Below are positions 44,953-55,366 of a stretch of 64,000 nucleotides of DNA, in pieces. Position numbers and translations under genes: made by a program. Source of the stretch: Corbicula japonica. Its lineage: Eukaryota; Mollusca; Bivalvia; Venerida; Cyrenidae. How positions within the stretch are numbered: position 1 is the first letter of the stretch; every line of letters begins with the position of its first letter. The DNA lies in NCBI GenBank assembly GCA_038501625.1, contig JAZAYU010000012.1, positions 9,610,001-9,674,000 of the forward strand, given 5' to 3'. The notes under the pieces were generated by a model. The model made no database searches. It saw nothing but the letters and a program-made list of their open reading frames with translations, and was not told the origin of the DNA.

Positions 44953-45129
44953 CGCTGGTACGAAATCTACTACATTTCCTCCTCACTTATAAGAGACATT
45001 TCCAACGAACATAGAAATGTCCGCAAGGTTCTGCCTAGGTTCGGGTCACATGCTTTGCCCAAAAGAGCTCCGAGGGTAATCATCCTGCCGACAACGCCAA
45101 TGTGGCAGATTTGGGTCTCGGAAAGAGTA

Positions 45130-45197
45130 GACTCGATCAGGATTCGAACCTCGGACCTCCGACCGTGCCGACGCTCTACCATTTGAGCTACCGAGGC
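45130..45197 (-). tRNA. tRNA-like body in TRIM-B 5' LTR (not a functional tRNA gene)
   Basis: 68-bp version with the same A box and B box; the anticodon/variable region differs and is 4 nt shorter than in the other LTR. Confidence 0.55.
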
Positions 45198-45362
45198 CGC
45201 TGGTACGAAATCTACTTCAATTTTATTAATTGAAAATGAGTTCAGACATTTCTAATAATTATAGCAAAGTTTAATTGAAACAACTCTTTTTATGACATTT
45301 CATTTTAGTGTTAATCATAAGTTAAGTCTGTAACAACACTAGAAAGTAGTTTGGAGCGACCT

Positions 45363-45492
45363 TGACCTAACACTTTCAGTCTCAACACTCAGACGTTTGA
45401 TTGGTCGATAAGGAGACTAGTCTGTATTACAACTAATCAGATGCTTGAGATTTGAGACTGGTCTCCAGTTTCATCTTAATGATCTTAGGCCC
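45363..45492 (+). mobile_element. Family-A MITE copy
   Basis: The right arm ATCAGATGCTTGAGATTTGA...GACTGGTCTCC is well kept; the left arm (TTTCAGTCTCAACACTCAGA) is degraded. Confidence 0.7.
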
Positions 45493-45782
45493 TGGTTGCA
45501 TGCCACATACTTAAAATGGAAGGCCAGCAGTACTCTTTTATGAAAAATCGTCGCTTGACCGCAAGCCCAGTGCCTGTTATTCTTTCAAAAATTAATGATG
45601 GTATTAACACATAAACAATTTAAAGCTAGAATCTTTTATGTTAGTGTAAAATCAAACATGAATCGAGTGCGAAATATTTAATGTACATGCAAGTATGAGG
45701 GGGGGGGGGACTAGTAGCCATGGACAATTACATTGTTTTCATTGTGTATTATTAAATTAAAACGTGGTTGTTTTACTTGTAG

Positions 45783-45857
45783 ACTGAAGTGTCATAACAA
45801 TGGAGGGGTTCAGCTCAGGACTTTTTTACATGGACGCCTTGAGACTCGTTAAAAATG
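45783..45857 (+). CDS. Start exon of a probable small C2H2 zinc-finger gene
   Basis: Acceptor TTACTTGTAG precedes 45783 and consensus donor ATG/GTAAGT follows 45857. The ATG at 45800 (context ACAATGG) gives MEGFSSGLFYMDALRLVKN and a phase-1 G. Joined straight to 56311 it reads ...LVKN-E-T-MSTSFKCYWC in frame with the zinc-finger exon. No family is recognised for the first 19 residues. An in-frame stop just upstream of the ATG marks the preceding sequence as untranslated. The join crosses a 10.4 kb intron and is inference. Confidence 0.5.
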
Positions 45858-46688
45858 GTAAGTGGAATAGAATATCTGAAAACAAATGATGAAAACTTTG
45901 CGTTGGCCACTAGCAGGACAACGTTCATTTACATACACGATCAAGTTGATTTACACGATAAAGCTTAAAAAAAGCCAATTAATTTATGAATTTATGAACA
46001 TAAATAAAATGATTATTTGTATGTCCCGGAGAGTCGGGTATATTATATTATAGAGATCGCCGTGTCCGTCAATTCATCAAATTTCTGGATATCTGTCCGT
46101 CTGTCACAATTCTTGTTCCGAATTTTGGAACAATGCCTGTTTCTTATTCTGTTTTTAATTGCACGGTAGTAATTCGTAAGGCCATGATTATACGCAAATT
46201 AGCCCAAAAATGTAGCCGAATTCATAAGACCGCGTATATTTTCTTCTTCCAAATCTGTTTCGTATAAAGCACTTGTTGGGACTTTGCACCAATACCTAGT
46301 GTTGTTAATGTTGAGGATCTCGGGAGAGGAAAACACATTCATTTTAAAGTGGCATTTGGAAAATGTTTTAGTGTTTGTCTGTTACTAGTTAATGGTAGAC
46401 ATGAATGAGTTATAACTGCAAGTCTTGCCTATGCGCCGCAGAAGACCATATTGTTTCTATTTTAACCGTCAGGTTATTTGTGTACAGTCCAACACAACAA
46501 ATTGCATACATTCATATCTATTATTTGCTATACCATTGATAGGTCTCCAAGGCCAGGAAAATTAATACATGAAGCTTGAATTTTTCTAAATATCCGAAAT
46601 TTTGCTAAAACTGCATTTTATTTTATTAAAGGTCAACTTCTTCGAATAACAATTAATAATGGATTAAAAAACTACATATTCAATTTAA
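45858..46688 (+). other. Intron of the small zinc-finger gene, unassigned
   Basis: TCCGTCAATTCATC and CTGTCCGTCTGTCAC words suggest a remnant of a tandem-core repeat tail; nothing else. Confidence 0.4.
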
Positions 46689-47236
46689 AGGGAGATGTGC
46701 AGGATTGATGAATGGAACAGATTTGCGAAAAGGGTTATTAATCAGTTGAATATCATTATTTGAAGCTCAAATATTGATTTACGCCCGAAATATTTCAAAC
46801 CAATATTTTATAAAAAGATATATAAATGGTGTTTCCTATCCTATGCGACGCGCATAGGTTAGTTATTTTTGTATTTCCCGCGTAAAGCCGTGGTGGTTTT
46901 TTGGATTGTCACGTGATCACTTCAACCAAAATACGCATTCGGTGTAGCTTGCCGACTATCAACGTCGCCATTTGTTTCAAAATGCCTAGGCCACCACGAA
47001 TAGTAAGCTCAGCGATGAGCAAAATATAGAATAATCGCTTAATATAGAATGTATTTTTGTATAAGGATTTCTTCAGCGGATTGTTTTCAGGTCCGCTAAA
47101 ATGGTAAAATTAACCGAAAACTTCCTCCTGGAGGGTTTGAAATGCAGAGTTTAGTGAAAAGTACACGTAAGTGTTACATAGATCGATCTGTTTACGATTT
47201 TACCGGGTACACCTGCTCGACCATGCACATCTCCCT
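46689..47236. mobile_element. TTAA-flanked TIR element (Kolobok/piggyBac-like), 548 bp
   Basis: TIRs AGGGAGATGTGCA and TGCACATCTCCCT lie between TTAA sites (46685-46688, 47237-47240). TTAA duplications mark piggyBac and Kolobok; the AGGG start favours Kolobok. No coding capacity. Confidence 0.65.
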
Positions 47237-47240
47237 TTAA

Positions 47241-48019
47241 TGGGATGTAATTGGAAATGGTTGGAATTTCTTGCGTTGTTTATTGTTTTGTTAATGAATG
47301 TTTTGTGATTTTATTGACACCAAGAACTGGAGAAATTGATATAATTCTATGAAAATGAATATTGTGTAGGATCACTTACTTCTTCCTAAAACCCTAACTA
47401 TAACAAGGGAAACGATAACTTAGTTGTAACTGAAGATTTTCAAGAATATTTTATTACTTGGTAATCATTACAAAAATGCAGATTTGTTCAAAGAAATAAT
47501 TTTATTTTTTATTTTTCTTATTTTACAAAATTACAGGTAGAAAAGTGCATACTCTGTTTTGCTGAGTTTACAGACCTCTGGGTGTTTTTCGTTTAACCCA
47601 GATTAATATACACCAAACCCTGGTCTAACAATAGCTATATTTTCCGTCTTTGCAGGCTCGGTTTGAATGAACCTGTTCATGGGCAGTAATGGAAATGCAT
47701 ATTACCGATAAAGCCGTTTAACCCCGTGTTTAGCGCAATTCAATATTTACACCAATAAACAGTACAATTTTGAACTATTACTGCAATCAATACAGCCATA
47801 TTCCAAAGTAGATAAAATATGTGCACCACATAAGAGTTGTTTCATTGCCATGTTTAGAAAAAATGATATTCGTTTATGTAAACATATTTTTGATGCAAGA
47901 ATTATATGTTGTCAATATAAACGCCTAGAAATTTTTGTGATTTTACATTTTGAAGCAATTTATTTCCCACAGATAATTTGGGTTTAGAGCTATTCTTCAT
48001 TCTGTGGTTTGAATCAATT
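47241..48019 (+). other. Intron, unassigned
   Basis: No repeat or frame recognised before the LINE remnant. Confidence 0.45.
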
Positions 48020-48245
48020 ATCATAAATGTTTTTTTATTTGGTTTATGACCATGTTATTGATTGAACACCACTTTTGCGTTTCGATTAAACTTAACTGAA
48101 GTTTCTTTTTTACTACTACCAGTAGTTTGCAATCAGCTGAGTGTATGGTTGTCTCACCAGGATACATATCGATCTCTGAAGTAATTTTTAGCGGTAGATC
48201 ATTTAATAAAAATAAAAAGGGGCATATGATTGAGCCCTAGGGTAC
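48020..48245 (-). pseudogene. CR1-like LINE remnant: reverse transcriptase, catalytic part
   Basis: Reading VP-stop-GSIICPFLFLLNDLPL, then IDMYPGETTIHSAD and QKWCSINNMVIN. This is the VPQGS...INDLP...YADDT...WC..NNM region with Q mutated to a stop and catalytic YADD replaced by YPGE, so it is inactive. Confidence 0.75.
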
Positions 48246-48290
48246 AGCAGAAATCTATTTTTTTTCACCAAACTCAGTTTGGCAGGAGTG

Positions 48291-48554
48291 TTATTTTCTA
48301 AATCCAGACTGATACTCATAAATTGTATGTGCTTCTTGGAAAAATAAATACAGCCGATTTCTAATATGCCTTTCCAATATCTTTGATAAATTTAGCAAGA
48401 TTGAAATAGGTCTATAACTATTCGCATCTAACTTACTAGCCACTTTGTGTGTTGGAATAACATTAGCAAGTTGTAGTTGAGCTGGACAAATACATTGTAC
48501 AATACTGCTGTTTCTAATTGAAGCTATCTGAACAGTTATGCCATCTATACACAA
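48291..48554 (-). pseudogene. CR1-like LINE remnant: reverse transcriptase, N-terminal part
   Basis: 87 codons containing LANVIPTHK, YRPISILLNLSKILERHIRN and YEYQSGFRK. These are hallmark RT motifs 0-2 of Jockey/CR1-type elements. It is followed by an internal deletion of roughly 100 codons. Confidence 0.8.
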
Positions 48555-48665
48555 TTTGATAATACTATTTTGTCCAAGCCTCTAGATTTATTTATATCTA
48601 GTTTTTCGATTATATTACTTACTTAACAGGGAGTTATAAGTTCAATATCAAACATTTGTGTTTCT

Positions 48666-49260
48666 GTTTCTCATTTAAACAAGCCAAAAAAGTAGAGGGG
48701 AAAAGAGAGCACGTGTTTATAAGAAGATCAATTTCAAAACAAGACACCACTAACAATTACAATTAACGAGAAATAGAACCTTTGGGGTTACCGCATTGAA
48801 ACGGTCAGTGGCAAAACAGTTTGCCACTGTGGGTTTAAACCAGGTTCTAGGGTGCACCAACCTCAAACTTGCCCCAACCAGTTTTATATAAAAAAGTGAA
48901 ATATGCACACCAGGATCATTCCTGATCAGCCATTCCACATCCAGCAGACACAGCCTCCCCACACAGCCAAAAAGTAGAGAGGAGATTGATTGATTTTCCA
49001 ATAATCAGTTTCAAAATAGATGCCACAAACAATTAACAAAAGTGAGAACCCAAGGGGATACCGCCTTGGAACGGTGAATGGCAAAATAATTTGCAACGGG
49101 GGGTTTTAACCAGGTTCTAGGGTGCATCAACCTCACACTTGCTCCGACAGACTCTCATATCACAAACAAGTACACGTTGTCTTGGTGAAATAACTCCAAC
49201 CCACCCATCAGCTCAACAATGGTGCATGCAAAAGCACACAAACATATTAAACATAAGAAG
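48666..49260 (+). repeat. Two ~297-bp direct repeat units
   Basis: GCCAAAAAAGTAGAGGGGA at 48666 and GCCAAAAAGTAGAGAGGAG at 48963 start units sharing ACGGT(C/G)A(G/A)TGGCAAAA, AACCAGGTTCTAGGGTGCA and CAACCTCA. They lie between the RT and endonuclease pieces of the LINE remnant. Confidence 0.6.
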
Positions 49261-50282
49261 ATAATACCATTGCAAAGCCAAAAGGGCAGGTACTCAATGA
49301 CCATACTGAGACCAGTGCCCCTAACTATTCTTTTTAAATTTTAGATGGCTTTTACGAATATCTAATAATAAATTATTATTGCCCTTTATTTTCTTAAGTT
49401 TATAAAATAAATATCCATAAAAACTTGCTGTGACATTAAATCTCAATAAAAACTTGCTGTGAAATATCTTATGGCAATAGTACACTTTACCTGTATTAAT
49501 GAATTAAATCTGGGGATAAAACTTGCAAAACTAGGTTTTCCTTAATTTGTGATACCGATAACCTTGAGAACCCACCCCGATAACGAGGTATTTGGTCAAC
49601 AAAATATTTTATACTGCGATGTACTTTTGTATTTACGGCTTTTTGGAATATTCCACAAAATAGGAAAGTTAAATATAAATTTACATCATATCTCATAATG
49701 CTAAAGTTATACAGCCATATTACAAGAAGTTTCATTGTCGTGGCAATAACGCATCTTATTTCTAATATTATGGTAAATTAGTTGTGAGTTCGAATCTCAT
49801 GACGGATTTCTTTTTTTTCTGTTGTTGATTTTTTAAATGTCATTTTGTACAATACATTAATGTAGACCCCGAAAGAATGCCATTAAACCGTGCAAATTTC
49901 GAGTAAGGTTTATCAAAAATGTTAATAATATGTCGCGACCGAAGATTACTCAAACACAGGTTTCGGACAATGCCAAAAATGTGCAAAATTGTTTTGAATT
50001 TCGTAAATACAAGAAAGAGAATATAATGAAAGTTTCATATATTACAATTGTTTACAGAACGGCAGGGTTCACGAGTGTCAGTGCCCCTTTGGTGCAGAGG
50101 TTTAAGAGGTCAAAGCAAGGTGCTCAACAAAATATATGGTAATAAAATGAAATGAACATAACCAAAAATTAAAGAGAAGTGCAAAAAAGATACAACAACT
50201 CAATAAATAAAATCATATCATATGAATTTAATTAAAGTTAAAAAAAAACAAATGAAAGACAAAAATAAAAAGTTACTGTTAT
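49261..50282 (+). other. Intron, unassigned
   Basis: Probably further LINE decay products. A B-box-like GAGTTCGAATCTC at ~49787 is an isolated tRNA-like scrap. Confidence 0.35.
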
Positions 50283-50340
50283 TGGATTCGAACTTGCAAT
50301 GATTTGCATCTTTTTCCTCGTACCGAGCTATTACTTTAAG
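50283..50340 (-). mobile_element. Degraded tRNA-like (SINE) remnant
   Basis: The minus strand has TAGCTCGGTACGAGG and GCAAGTTCGAATCCAAT with plausible A/B box spacing; no stems survive. Confidence 0.3.
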
Positions 50341-50753
50341 AATGAATGAATATCAGGTGCTTTGAACAGGTTTTAATGTCGTGTGTGTTTAGTAACTTAA
50401 CGTTAACTATAAATTTACGCACTTGACATGTTAAATATTTTAACGGTGGACTTGTCCAAAAGGTCACAGTTCACAGTGTCAAAATCGAAATACATATTTT
50501 CCTAAATTGGATGTTAAAAGTCTGCGAAGAAGTCTGATTCGTTATTATTATTCAATGATCGGTAAGTTTTAGTTTTATCATTTTTTTTCATGTTTTATAT
50601 CAACTTTGCATCTCTTTGTAATTAAGTTTGGAAAGTGGTCATTTAAACCAACCTGTGCTACTTAAAACCTCAGCTATATGATCGGGGGGACTTGGCCTAA
50701 ATATATTCTATATACTGTTGAAGAATATTTAGTTACCCTAGTCGGGATACTTG

Positions 50754-51053
50754 TTAATTTTGATAGTCCGAAATCAAATAGACTTTTTCCATTTCTTTGA
50801 ACTTAAACTTTTGTTTATGACTAAACGGTTCAGCTATGGGCAGTTGACATTCATAAATCGCTATCCAGGTTTGAGGGGAATTCAGTGGTATGTATGCAAA
50901 ATAAGTTAAAAATGGTTCACCATTGCGAAATTTGATTTCTAGCCATTCACTTTCGAGATTTTCGTCTTCGAAATCAAAACGTCTCTTATATGGTATGAAT
51001 TCATTGATAGTATCTGATGTTTCTACGACATCAAAATTGTCAAAAAGAGACAA
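50754..51053 (-). pseudogene. CR1-like LINE remnant: endonuclease (EEP) piece
   Basis: 99 codons with ESEWLEIKFRNGEPFLTYFA and YIPLNSPQTWIAIYE. This corresponds to the exonuclease-endonuclease-phosphatase segment usually reading LWxEI...YRPPNS. The Arg-Pro-Pro triplet is altered (IPLNS), suggesting decay. Confidence 0.55.
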
Positions 51054-51086
51054 ACATTCCTCCGCCAGATTTCAAGACTGTAGTTC

Positions 51087-51165
51087 GTCTATTGAAAGCC
51101 AGAAGAGGTCATTAGCAATTGAACAAAGAAGGCTGAGGACCCCTTCTGTCTTTCAATAGACGATA
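51087..51165. repeat. Short hairpin
   Basis: CGTCTATTGAAAG and CTTTCAATAGACG are inverted with AGAAG(A/G)GGTC-type inner pairing; it lies between the SGNH and endonuclease remnants. Confidence 0.55.
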
Positions 51166-51190
51166 TATTTCCTCTCGAAAGTAAAACCGT

Positions 51191-51412
51191 TTATTGGCAA
51201 TGGCATCTCAACCTATGTATATCATATTTGTCATATTTCCGAAGTTCTTCGTACAATTTGCTGGCAGATGCGCCACGGAGAATGTGAGCATCGACCGAGT
51301 TTGAATGTCCCCTACGATTAATTTCTTTAAAAAAGGAATCTCCAATTAAAAAGTTCCTTTGAGGTGTATAAGTTGTTGATATTTTTCTTAATGGCTTGTT
51401 TGTTTCGTTCAA
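51191..51412 (-). pseudogene. CR1-like LINE remnant: SGNH/esterase-type piece
   Basis: A 73-codon open stretch includes RNFLIGDSFFKEINRRG and LRGASASKLYEEL. This matches the block-I GDS motif and following RGAS region of SGNH-like esterase domains. Such domains are known in ORF1 of some CR1-type non-LTR retrotransposons. The rest of the domain is missing. Confidence 0.5.
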
Positions 51413-52142
51413 GCCTAAATTATTGGGTTTTTTTTCAGATGAAATAGACTAGCCAACATTTTGTTTAAGTGTACTAATTGCACTGTGTTTAAGATTTTTC
51501 CTAGCTATTAATCGATTGCAGGTTTTCATAAATAAACTGCGGACGACTCGACTTTGGTGCTTCTACGTTGGTTTATTTAAAATTGTTTCAGTTTGTTTGG
51601 TTGAGTCATTTACTGTTATGACCTCTCTCTGTGGTGCCTGATTATTTCACACTATAGATTTCATCCTCAATAGTAGCAATCTCCATTGAGGTACTCTTAA
51701 TATGCGAGTCAAAAGATGGGCTCCTTTTAAACATTACCTACAATTGCTATATTTTTATTTAAAATACTTACAAGGCTTTGAAGTTTTTGAACCGATGTTT
51801 TTTTCCGTAATACCATAATTCACCATTTTCGAAAAGGGAAAAGTTGAACACGACCCACTGAACATTGTCAATACATTTTGTCGCCTTGTCTACTTTTGTC
51901 TGTGATTCGGGGCATTTGACCATTCAATATCAATGTTTGCTCCAAATCACAGACAAAGTTAGACACAAGGTGACAACCGTAGGTACTTTACCCTTAGAAT
52001 GCGCTAAATATCGTCTTAAATGGTGAACTAATAAGTTACTAACAATGCTTCGAAGATTTAATTTTTTTTTACTTTTTTTTTCTGTAATACCTTAAAATGA
52101 CGTCACAAACTGTTATTACTACTTTTCTAAAACAAAAATATC
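51413..52142 (+). other. Intron, unassigned
   Basis: Contains an imperfect inverted pair (TTTTGTCGCCTTGTCTACTT... near 51880 and TGTCACCTTGTGTC-type on the other strand near 51965) around TGATTCGGGGCATTTGACC. Confidence 0.35.
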
Positions 52143-52147
52143 ATCAT

Positions 52148-52980
52148 CACCCTGGCTAACCTGGTACGCTTCGCGAACGGCACTACGCCGCGATCACGGC
52201 ATATGCAACGCTTTTAACCGGCATAACCGGTGTCAATGTAGGAGATTTTGTGGGGTAAGGTTGGAAAATCGCCGAGTTTTTGGTTAGATATTTAAATAAT
52301 ACTCAAACCAATAGGCCTATAAGGCTGTCAGATCATGGCTATTTATGATTCTAGTCTTCTCTGTGTCCAGAATTCAGTAGTTTGCTCAATCATTCGTGAA
52401 AATGGACCTCTCTGTGCTGCAAAAGTTGTAAATTTCCTGTTCAAACGTATTTCTTCTTGATCTAAACTGAAGTCTAGTGAAGAATTATGACTGCATAAAA
52501 TTTGTTTTGCACTGGAGGACACTGCAGCGTAAAATTTGAGTGTGTTTTAATAGTTTTATCTATATTTTACCTGCTTCTTGCAAAAAATGAGAGGCCACGC
52601 ACCGTACACCGGCACTTGATTTTTGCTACGCTGCGTATCACGGTATTTTATGCGATGCTGGTATTAAAATATAATTTAGTTGTCGAAATATTAAGCTGTT
52701 TCTTCACATCTAATATAGTTGTAGATTGTTGTGTTGGTGTACATTACAAAACAATATTTGACATACTTAAAAATTCTTCCATCAACAAGCAGGAGCGGAT
52801 CCGGAGGGTATTTTTGGGGGTTGCTTAAACTCCCTTTAGGCGCATCAATATTTAGTTTTCATGGTAGAAATCTAATTATGGCTAGAAAGTTAGAATTATC
52901 ATATAACTACCTTAAGACTGACCCAAACGAACTTCTTTTGTGGAAATCTTTAATCCAACCCTGAATAAAGCTATCGGTCT
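52148..52980 (+). repeat. Left terminal inverted repeat of the 2.84 kb element
   Basis: Landmarks in order: GGTGTCAATGTAGGAGATTT, CTCTGTGTCCAGAATTCAGT, GGAGGACACTGCAGCG, AGGAGCGGATCCGGAGGG. A second, tandem piece of the inner end is at ~53062-53170. Confidence 0.8.
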
Positions 52981-54189
52981 GAGAGTATTTCATCAATAAT
53001 GTGTGAAAGATTTGTGATTATGTTTACTAAATAACAATTATATTAATATTTTCATGAGGATTATGGCCAGAGAGTTGGAATTATCACATAACTACGATAA
53101 GGCTGACCCAATCGAACCCCTTTCTTTTGAAAATGTTTCATCCAACTCTGAACAAGGCTATCAGAGTATTGCACGCAAAACAGGGGTGAAACCCCAATCA
53201 ATAATTTGTGAAAGATAGTTTGTGTTTATTTTAAATAACTGACTTGACCTTTGGCCTGTGGTTAAAAATGAAATACATAATACTGTAACCACTTTACATC
53301 AAATATGTATACCATGTGTCATCACTGTATCTTGTTCACTTTACTTTATGAGTTATTGAAATATTAAGTTTTCTCTATTTTAATAACAGACACCTACCGT
53401 AGACCATTGGTGAAAATAAGAGGCCTTGCATAATTTTCGTATTGCCATTTAAATGAATGATCTTGACTTCTTCTAAGTTATTATTTAAGTTATAAAAGTA
53501 TTTTTTTCTTATTTATGTGTACCTGACCTTAAACCTTTGGTGAAAAATGATCCTGCATATCATGCACTTGGTACACAGATTAAAGTGATTACAGCACAAT
53601 GTACAACATTTCATTTTTCACCACAAAGGTCAAGTCAATTACTTGCAATAAATATAATAAGCACAGTCACATAACAAAATAAAATACGTAAAACCTATGC
53701 AAAATTGCAAAAGAAATGAAATGTTCAATACCCGTCACATTTAGTATAAACAACAACATATCCCAAATTGGACAAAGTCGGACCACGGATACTCCCTTAA
53801 TTAGTATTTTAAAAGTAAGACAAGTGGAACGCAAAAATATAACATAAATCAATTTCTTTTTGTAAAACTCCGCATTCTTTTCAATACGATCTTTCAAAAT
53901 CTAGTCTTTCATCCGACTTCTATAAATGATTTTTGTCAATAAACATTAAGTTTGTTAAACATTTATATAATTATTACATTTTACATGTAAAAGACAAAGT
54001 TTGAAACAATGCTTAATGTTGATTTGCACCACCCACATCCTACTGCTTCTTAACAAGGGGTAGATTTTTATATTCAATTTAACTTTTAATGAAACAATCA
54101 ACGTCAGACAAATCTATCGTTCACAAATTATTGATTGGGGTTTTCATCGGTAGCGGACTCGGGTATTGCGTGAAATACTCTGCTAGCTT

Positions 54190-54991
54190 TGTTCATGGTC
54201 GAATCAAAGATTTCCACAAAAGAAGTTCGTTTGGGTCAGTCACAGGGCAGTTATGTCATAATTCCAACTTTCTGGCCATAATCACCATTAAAACGAAATA
54301 TTGATGCGCCAAAAGGGGGCTTGAGCAACCCCAAAGAATACCCTCCGGATTCGCTCCTGCTTGTTGATAGAAGAATTTTTAAGTATATCAAAATCTTTTT
54401 TGCAATGTACACCAACACAACAAACTACGGCTCCATTAAATGTGAAGAAACAGTAAAAGATTTTGACAACCAAAGTATAGTTTTATACAAGCATAGAATA
54501 AAATGCCGTGATACGCAGCGTAGCAAAAATCAAGTGCCGGTGTACGGTGCGTGACATCTGATTTTTGGGCAAGAATTAAGTAAAAAAGAGATAAAACACA
54601 AACAAATTTTACACTGCAGTGTCCTCCAATACAGACATTTTTTATGGAGTCATAATTCTTCACTAAACTTTAGTTTAGCTCAAGAAAAATACATTTGAAC
54701 AGGAAATTTACAACTTTTGCAGCACATATGGGTCCATTTTCACGAATGATTGAGTAAACTACTGTATTCTGGACACAGAGAAGATTAGAATTATAAATAG
54801 CCATGATTTGACAGCCGTATAGGCCTATTGGTTTGAGCACTTTTTAAATATCTAACAAAAAACTCTGCGATTTTCTTACCTTACCCCACAAAATCTCCTA
54901 CATTGACACCGGTTATGCCGGTTAAAAGCGTTGCATATGCCGTGATCGCGGCGTAGTGCCGTTCGCGGAGCGTACCAGGTTAGCCAGGGTG
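54190..54991 (-). repeat. Right terminal inverted repeat of the 2.84 kb element
   Basis: The minus strand shows the same landmarks in the same order, for example the complement of CCCTCCGGATTCGCTCCTGC at ~54345. Confidence 0.8.
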
Positions 54992-55150
54992 ATCATTCAA
55001 AGATGAGTTGTATTATTTTACTTAATTAAAAGTTATTTTTAACATTCTACATTAAAATTATTATGACAAGCAATCTTAATATAAAATATTTGACGAATAT
55101 TCCTAAGGCTTTAGAGGAAGAATGGTCTTTGACATACAGTTGTCTGTAAG

Positions 55151-55232
55151 AAACATTGACCTAGGGGTAAAATGTCGGACTCCGGATCCGAAGTTGCGGG
55201 TTCGAACTCCACCAGGGACGAGATACTTTGTT
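55151..55232 (+). mobile_element. tRNA-derived SINE head, Arg-like
   Basis: The anticodon arm TCGGA-CTCCGGA-TCCGA is perfect (anticodon position CCG) with B box GGGTTCGAACTCC. The acceptor and D stems do not pair, so it is not a working tRNA. It shares GGGACGAG with the copy at 59632. Confidence 0.5.
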
Positions 55233-55290
55233 CAACGAGGGAAGCTGTCGCCGGCATAGTTAACATATCGATAACTTGTCACACAAACTA

Positions 55291-55366
55291 CACGGTACTA
55301 TGTATTCCAATAATCAGCACTCGGATGACAACGTCAGGCTCGGATGATAAGAGCGGCTCGAATTGC
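55291..55366 (+). repeat. Left arm of inverted repeat around the small zinc-finger exon
   Basis: CACGGTACTATGTATTCCAA, TAATCAGC(A/G)CTCGGATGAC, GTCAGGCTCGGATGATAAGA and GCGGCTCGA; inverted match at 56882-56955. Confidence 0.75.

Larger units (their letters stand above)
44852..45219 (-). mobile_element. TRIM-B: second miniature LTR retrotransposon with tRNA-like LTRs
   Basis: Read on the minus strand: 5' LTR 45219-45101 (119 bp), interior 45100-44975 (126 bp), 3' LTR 44974-44852 (123 bp). LTRs begin TGAAGTAG/TGTAGTAG and end TGCCACA. Directly after the 5' LTR is PBS-like TTGGCGTTGTCGGCAGGAT; directly before the 3' LTR is purine-rich GAGGAGGAAA. Flanks are ATTT on both sides (44848-44851, 45220-45223). 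Each LTR carries a tRNA-like body (72 and 68 bp) with A box TAGCTCAATTGG and B box GGTTCGAATCC. LTR differences cluster in the anticodon and variable region; the flanks and boxes are nearly identical. There is no coding capacity. Confidence 0.75.
52148..54991. mobile_element. 2.84 kb element with ~0.8 kb terminal inverted repeats
   Basis: CACCCTGGCTAACCTGGTAC at 52148 is mirrored by GTACCAGGTTAGCCAGGGTG ending at 54991. The arms stay alignable to about 52980 and 54190, covering ~0.8 kb at high but imperfect identity. ATCAT flanks both ends (52143-52147, 54992-54996). The ~1.2 kb centre has no transposase; further inverted pieces (ACTTGACCTTTGG near 53245 and its complement near 53630) lie inside. 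Frames in the arms appear on both strands because the arms are inverted copies. Confidence 0.8.

Noticed and set aside
39543..45197. Functional tRNA genes (Thr-TGT-like and others)
   Set aside because: Acceptor mismatches, C at position 33 or a broken anticodon stem, and location inside paired LTRs show they are tRNA-like modules of mobile elements.
52502..54663. Frames containing CVGVH(Y/C)K... and INKQERIRRVF on both strands
   Set aside because: They are the two inverted copies of the same terminal repeat; no transposase or other family similarity.
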